The notes under the pieces: model-generated | The model's input: only the letters and a program-made list of their open reading frames with translations | Told to the model about the DNA's origin: nothing | Databases searched by the model: none | Part shown: one piece after another, positions 59,189 through 64,000 of the stretch | Layout of the letters: the number at the start of each line of letters is the position of its first letter | Numbering within the stretch: the stretch's first letter is position 1 | From: Tetradesmus obliquus | Taxonomy: Eukaryota; Chlorophyta; Chlorophyceae; Sphaeropleales; Scenedesmaceae | Length of the DNA: 64,000 bases | Direction of reading: 5' to 3' | Assembly (NCBI GenBank): GCA_030272155.1 | Contig: CP126203.1 | Coordinates: forward strand, 2,170,001 to 2,234,000 | Made by a program: the position numbers and the translations under genes

Positions 59189-61121
59189 GAGCAGGCAGCA
59201 TCTTCACCACCCTGCATGCCATACGCATGGAACTGCTAACCAATGCCATATCTGACCATTTCAGCCATTATATTCGTCTTCTGCCTCCCGCAGATGCATA
59301 CACACGCCCGCAGCTAGCAAAGATAGAGGTGTGCTCCAGGAGCAAGGCATATTCAGCAAACGGGGCAGGCCTCGTGTCTGCCTTCTCCAACAGCACCTTC
59401 CACCTCAAAAACCAGGCCACAGCAGCGTGCGCAGAAGCAGTCGGCAATGCAGTGAAGGGCATGTGTGCTGGGGGTGACCCTATGGCTACCATCAGCACAA
59501 TTTCGAGCACTTGTGCTTCCGCAATGGTGGAGTTCCAAGCCAGCAGCATGAGCGGCATTGACATCACCCCAGCAACAGACATGCCGCTGCTGAGTCCGAC
59601 CAAAAAGGCATTCACGCTAGCTTGCGCCAGCGGCTGCGGCAATGCGCAGACCTCAGCTGAGGCCGTTGCGCAATCCAGCGCCTGCGCTTGGATGGCTTCA
59701 ACCAAGGGCTGCAATGCGGTGCGGGTGGCGCTGACAGGCCAGAACTACGCGCAAGCCTTCATCAAAAGCACTGCAGCAGCCTGGTCTAATGCATGCTCTC
59801 TGGGTTATGGCAGGGCCACCAGTACTGGTACTGCACAAGCCAAGTCCACTGCAGATGTGCTGTCCAGGGCGTTTGGTGAGGTAGTAGCAGCAGCCTGCAG
59901 CAACTGCGATACCTGCAAATGCAAGCCGCTGCCGCCCGGCTGGACATATGACAAGTCAGATGACATCTCAAAGGCGGCTGCTACGAGTGTGGCTGGCCAG
60001 TTCACAATGGCCAAGGCGATCTCGCAGGCTGTTGGCGCATACTGCGACTCTGATAAGAGTGCTAAGGCCCTGCAGGCGGGCGTGAATGCTACGATGAACA
60101 CGATGGCTGTTATTCTGGCGAATGTGATGGCGAAGACAACTGCGGATGCAAGTGCACAGGGAGTGGCCATGTCATGCGCCGGCGGCTACGTCAGCCAGCA
60201 AATCAAGGTGAGCTGTGTGCTTGTTGGATTGCCGGTTGCATACCCTTCTTTGCAATCTTCTTGAGGTGTTTCAGGAGTGCCTCAAGTGTTGCAAAATCAA
60301 GCAGCTGTGTCAGACTGCACATATCATGCATGTCATGGGCCTGCGGCTACGTCAGCCAGCAGATCAAGGTGAGTTGAGAGTTCCCAAACTGTAGTACACA
60401 GCAACGTAGCAGTACACCAATGGATATATATAACAAGTCACAGTATCTGTTGCTGTTTGCACTGTCGTGGTCGCCGGTTGGAATTGTTTCCTCATGCTCT
60501 ATCTGCAAGCGCCTAGGGCGCTGCATCTTATGATGCCTCTGTCAAGCCATACCTGTCAAGCCATATCATGCTGAGGGAGAGGGCACCTGCACAGCTTGAT
60601 TTCACTTCAACCTGATTTCAACATGTCCCCACCAGCTTCAACTGCTGTTTGCCCACCTGTTGCTGCGCTGCACACCCCACAGGCGTCCAAGGTTGCGTTC
60701 ATCAACGCCTTGACAGACGCAAGCGCTGTCGTGTTCAACCACCAGTGCGCAGCAGCACATAGCCGCATGAAGACAATGGCCAATGCACTTTCTGACAGCA
60801 TAGACGAGTCCTTCGAGTCCATTTCCAGCAAGTGTGCAAAGGCAGCAGCAGCCGCAGAACCTGTTACAGTCAACGCAGAAGACATTGTGAAGAAGACCCT
60901 GACACACAACAAGCCGGTGGTGGCTTCCATTGCTGAGGCATTCCAGGATGCAGTCTCATGCGGCTGCAAGCCAGGCAACTGCTTCTGGTGTGTTGCAAAC
61001 GAGGCAAACAAAACGCTGAGTGCCAGCAGTGTGTCTGCATTTGACCTTGGAAATAATGTCACGGGCCAGTTCCAAGCGCCACTGAACTGGAACCAAATGG
61101 CGGGTATCGCCGTGGCCGGCG

Positions 61122-61168
<47 letters not shown>

Positions 61169-61327
61169 GGCATTGGCGGCGGCATCAGCAATGGCAGCAG
61201 CGGCAACAGCAGCAGCACCGCCAGCAGCAATAGCAGCAGCAGCACGGCTGGTGCTGCTGACACTGGCAGCAGCACACCAGGATCTGGTGGCAGCAGCAAC
61301 AGCAGCAGCAGCAGCAGCAGCATCTAA
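58832..61327 (+). CDS. Secreted Ala/Cys-rich protein 4
   Basis: Three exons, 58832-58997, 59294-60207 and 60683-61327, give 574 residues in frame. Signal peptide: MKQLLCASLLLLAAASCSC. Exon 2 starts YTRPQLAKIEVCSRSKAYS and carries CAGGDPMATISTISSTCASA, ACASGCGNAQTSAEAVAQ and CSNCDTCKCKPLPPGWTYD, each with a counterpart in protein 3. Exon 3 has CGCKPGNCFWCVAN and ends in a long Ser/Gly/Asn tail (poly-Ser coded by AGC at 61123-61170, then GIGGGISNGSSGNSSS). The tail replaces the Ala/Pro tail of protein 3. Sites of N-x-S/T type are frequent, which fits a glycoprotein of the wall or matrix (inference). The end of exon 2 with its donor is duplicated in the following intron. Confidence 0.85.
60165..60375 (+). 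repeat. Duplicate of secreted protein 4 exon 2 end plus donor
   Basis: GGCTACGTCAGCCAGCA(A/G)ATCAAGGTGAG occurs at 60184-60211 and 60345-60373 with the preceding GTCATG.GCC.GCGGCTAC context. Both donors are usable and the exon frame is the same up to the border. Confidence 0.9.
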
Positions 61328-62346
61328 ACCTGTAGCGTTGTTTCTCCTGTGTAGGCTAGTTGAAACTGTCTTCAAAGTAGTGGTAGAATAGCTGGCCTGT
61401 TGAGCTGGTGTGACGTAGTAGGGGGTAGTACAGTGTTAGGTCAACCTGAATTAGCATTGCATACTGGTTTGTGGTGGATTCTCACAAGCAGCTCGTGTGC
61501 TGGCTCTGCCTGGCAGCAATGTCAGCAAGTCGAGCACGCATGCGTGCAGCTGCTACGTAGTGTAGCAACGTCTTGCCTAGCACACTGTGGATGTCTCGTG
61601 GCGTATCAGAAAAGCACATCAAACACAAAGTACGATGTGTATGCATGGTTGTGTCAGCAGGGTGATCAGGACTGTCAGGTTAGCTGCAGTGCAGCCTTGC
61701 ACATGCTACAGTGTGGCTGCACAGCCAAGTTGGCAGCAGGCCCAGGGCATGTGCCGTATTGCCAGCAGCAACGCTATGGCTTAAAAGCCAGGTCACCAGC
61801 TTGCAGAATAGCTGCAGGGGATGTCTTGGCTGAGCCACAAGCAGGGCCAGCTGTACAGCGACATCTCAGTTTGGCTGGTGTACTGCCGTACCGTACGGCG
61901 TACGGACACCTTCAAGTGGCAAGCACGCTGGTGCTGTTATGTGGTTCAAAAAAGCGCTCAGTTGGTGGACTCAGGAGTGCTTTTAGACATGCTGCTGTTC
62001 ATTTACAGAAGTTGGTGTGCGCAGGCTCAGGCCTGAGCTCAGGCTCGAACCTAGTCAGGCCCTGTCAGTACAGTACCACGATTAGTGCAGCAGTTGTTGC
62101 AGCTGCGACTCTAAAACCATAAGCACTGCAACCCTTGACCAGGTGTCAAGTATGGGCCGTGTATTGGGGCTGCGATGAAGTTGCTGATCGGCGCAGGCAT
62201 CACTCATTCCTAATGACAAGCCCTGGTGGTGTTAACCCGCCAGGCTGAGCCAGCTCTTCATCTAATCGTGCCACTCAATCTTCTGGGCGCACGTTCACAT
62301 AGTTCTCAGCCTCAACTTGTCTGTAGTCAGTCTGTACCTGTTCAAC
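61328..62346. other. Intergenic
   Basis: 1 kb between secreted protein 4 and the hydrolase gene. CCGTACCGTACGGCGTACGG (61888-61907) is a small palindrome-rich patch. A GCCTGAGCTCAGGCTC inverted repeat lies near 62029-62044. No gene is supported. Confidence 0.5.
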
Positions 62347-64000
62347 ATGCAGCGAATCGTTGCAATCCTGCTGCTTGGAGCGGCCCTGGTCGCTCAGGCC
62401 AGCCCTGTTCCTGCCAAGCAGGTGCAGGACTTTGCTAAGAGCCACTCCAACAAAGGCAACGCCGTTGGCGTCGTTTCATGGACCGGCAAAGGAGCTGGAA
62501 AGGAAGTCAAGCTGGGTGGGTGCTCATTGGCAGCCGCGCGCAGAATCATTATTAGTTGCATCTTGTATAAGCGCGATCGATCATTATCAGGATCCGGTCC
62601 TCCGTGGACCTATCATGTGGGAGGTCGCAGAAAGCACATTCCACGGTGCCAGGTGCCACCGCCTACAAGGGAATTTTGTGATTGTTCTATGTTTACAATT
62701 CACGATAGTGATTGATAAGGGCTGCGAGATGGCGTGGTGGGAAGATGCTGCTCATCATCGCACTCACCAGCAGCAGCAACCCCATCCTCACCACCACACG
62801 TTCCTGCTGCTGCTTTCTGGCCTCCTGCAGCCGGCCTCGATGCTTACGTGGCCACCCCCAGCGGCCCGTTCAAGGCAGCTGTGCTGATGATCAGTGATGT
62901 GTTCGGATGGAGGGTGGATGCCGCGCGCGTGTGGGCAGATAACATGGCCAAGCAGGTAGGGTCATTTGGGGCACCATGTGCTGCTCCCATATAGGGCCCA
63001 GCTGCAGTATTTTGTTCCTTTACATATGTTTTGCTGAGTTGTTGGTCCTGAGCAGTGCATATCCCATGCTGGCAGTGTGAACATGGCCAAAGAGCGCAGC
63101 TGCCAGTGCCGCATGCTGTTCACTGCTCACTGCTTGCTGCCCACTCTCATGCAATGCCAGTCACTGCTTTGCTTTTACGTTAATGCCTTCGCTAACTTGG
63201 ATGTACCTCAAGTCCCTTCTCCCTTGTTATGGCCGCTGCTGCTGCTGCTGCTGCCGCCGCAGGGCTTCCTGGTGGTGGTGCCGGACTACTTCAAGGGCGA
63301 GCCCCGCAAGAAGACCGACAGCCCAGACACCTTCGCAGCCTGGTGAGGGTGGAGGGTTTTGGTACATGGTGTGGGGTTTAAGTGATTGGGTGTTATGTTT
63401 TGACTAATTCAAGGGCGAGCCCCGCAAGCAGACCGACAGCCCAGACACCTTTGCAGCCTGGTGAGGAGCGAGGGTTTTGATGGTTAGGGGGGAGTGGGGT
63501 TTGATTGTAATGTTTTGATGGACTACTTCAAGGGCCGTGCCCGCAAGAAGACCAACCATTTTGACATCGTTGTAGCATGGTGAAAGCAGCAGCAGCAGCA
63601 GCAGGGCTGTGCCATTGGCGCAGCATGCAGCGACACATGTTGACACGCTGCTGTCAATCACCTTGTCAGCAGCACTTTTCATACCCAACATTGAAATCCT
63701 GTTCAAACGCTCTGTGTTGTCTGCAGGCGCGCCAAGTTTCCCCGCAAGACTGTCATGAAGCAGAGCACCGACATGATCGCAGCCATCAAAGCTGCCTACC
63801 CATCTGTGAAGAAGGTTGGAGTGGCAGGGTGAGCCACCTACGGCAGCAGCAGCAGCATCAGCAGCAAACGATACAGCAGATGTGCCTTCATATCAGCAGC
63901 TTCTTGGTTGCTCCTGCTCCTGAAACAGCCACCCTTGCATGTGTGGTGATGCATTCGTGTCTGCAGCTCTCGTGTGGTGCAGCTGCAGCTGCAGCTGCAG
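62347..64000 (+). CDS. Dienelactone-hydrolase-like secreted protein (5' part)
   Basis: Exons 62347-62515, 62831-62955, 63263-63342 and 63727-63828 join in frame (158 complete codons and a partial one); the gene runs off the window. A signal peptide (MQRIVAILLLGAALVAQASP) is followed by YVATPSGPFKAAVLMISDVF, GWRVDAARVWADNMAKQGFL, VVVPDYFKGEPRKKTD and a segment ending SVKKVGVAG. This is the N-terminal half of an alpha/beta-hydrolase of the dienelactone hydrolase type (family pattern E/D-x-F-G...aeqGY.v..PD...G). The nucleophile Cys motif would follow in the next exon, outside the window, so activity cannot be judged. The end of exon 3 with its donor is present three times. Confidence 0.8.
63263..63590 (+). 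repeat. Three copies of hydrolase exon 3 end plus donor
   Basis: TTCAAGGGCGAGCCCCGCAA with the following codons and the GTGAGG donor occurs at 63288-63348 and 63408-63470. A more diverged copy at 63522-63588 codes DYFKGRARKKTNHFDIVVAW before GTGAAA. The text after the donors (GGAGGGTTTTGG / GCGAGGGTTTTGATGG) is shared by the first two. Confidence 0.9.

Overview
The window is nuclear DNA of a eukaryote, most likely a chlorophyte green alga of the Scenedesmaceae type (inference). It has intron-rich genes with GTGAGT/GTGGGT-type donors and CAG acceptors, and very many CAG/CTG triplet runs that give poly-Gln, poly-Ala and poly-Ser tracts. The protein set also fits: an mTERF-like helical repeat protein, an RlmI-type methyltransferase, a plant-type CLC, an OCT-type transporter and R2R3-MYBs. 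No organellar genes, rRNA, tRNA, CRISPR array or virus-like element was recognised.

Layout. 1-4211 (-): helical repeat protein of mTERF-like style, 3' end unresolved. 4937-8883 (-): 996-residue MYND zinc-finger protein. 8884-11167: divergent intergenic region with a perfect 46-bp inverted repeat, a MITE-like element and a GC-palindromic repeat. 11168-17902 (+): nine-exon RlmI-like methyltransferase. 18662-21429 (-): EgtB-like ergothioneine sulfoxide synthase. 22585-28540 (-): fourteen-exon CLC channel/exchanger. 30184-34448 (+): OCT/SLC22-like MFS transporter whose central part is missing. 36308-41141 and 43059-48272 (both -): two tandem R2R3-MYB paralogues. 48783-61327: four clustered genes for secreted Ala/Cys-rich proteins that I do not recognise. 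62347-64000 (+): 5' part of a secreted dienelactone-hydrolase-like protein.

For eight genes I placed exon borders by hand and the coding lengths close exactly in frame (996, 766, 826, 1063, 706, 1253 residues and the four secreted proteins of 468, 385, 500 and 574), which is the main support for those models.

The two strongest observations are these. (1) At least six genes carry serial tandem copies of exon edges with their splice sites, most densely in the methyltransferase, where five of nine exons have extra partial copies. (2) The 13-kb cluster of secreted proteins shares a signal-peptide exon, a phase-1 first intron and a C-x-C-K...C-F-W-C signature; it looks like an undescribed algal family. 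The genes do not form one pathway; apart from the MYB pair and the secreted cluster they look like independent neighbours.
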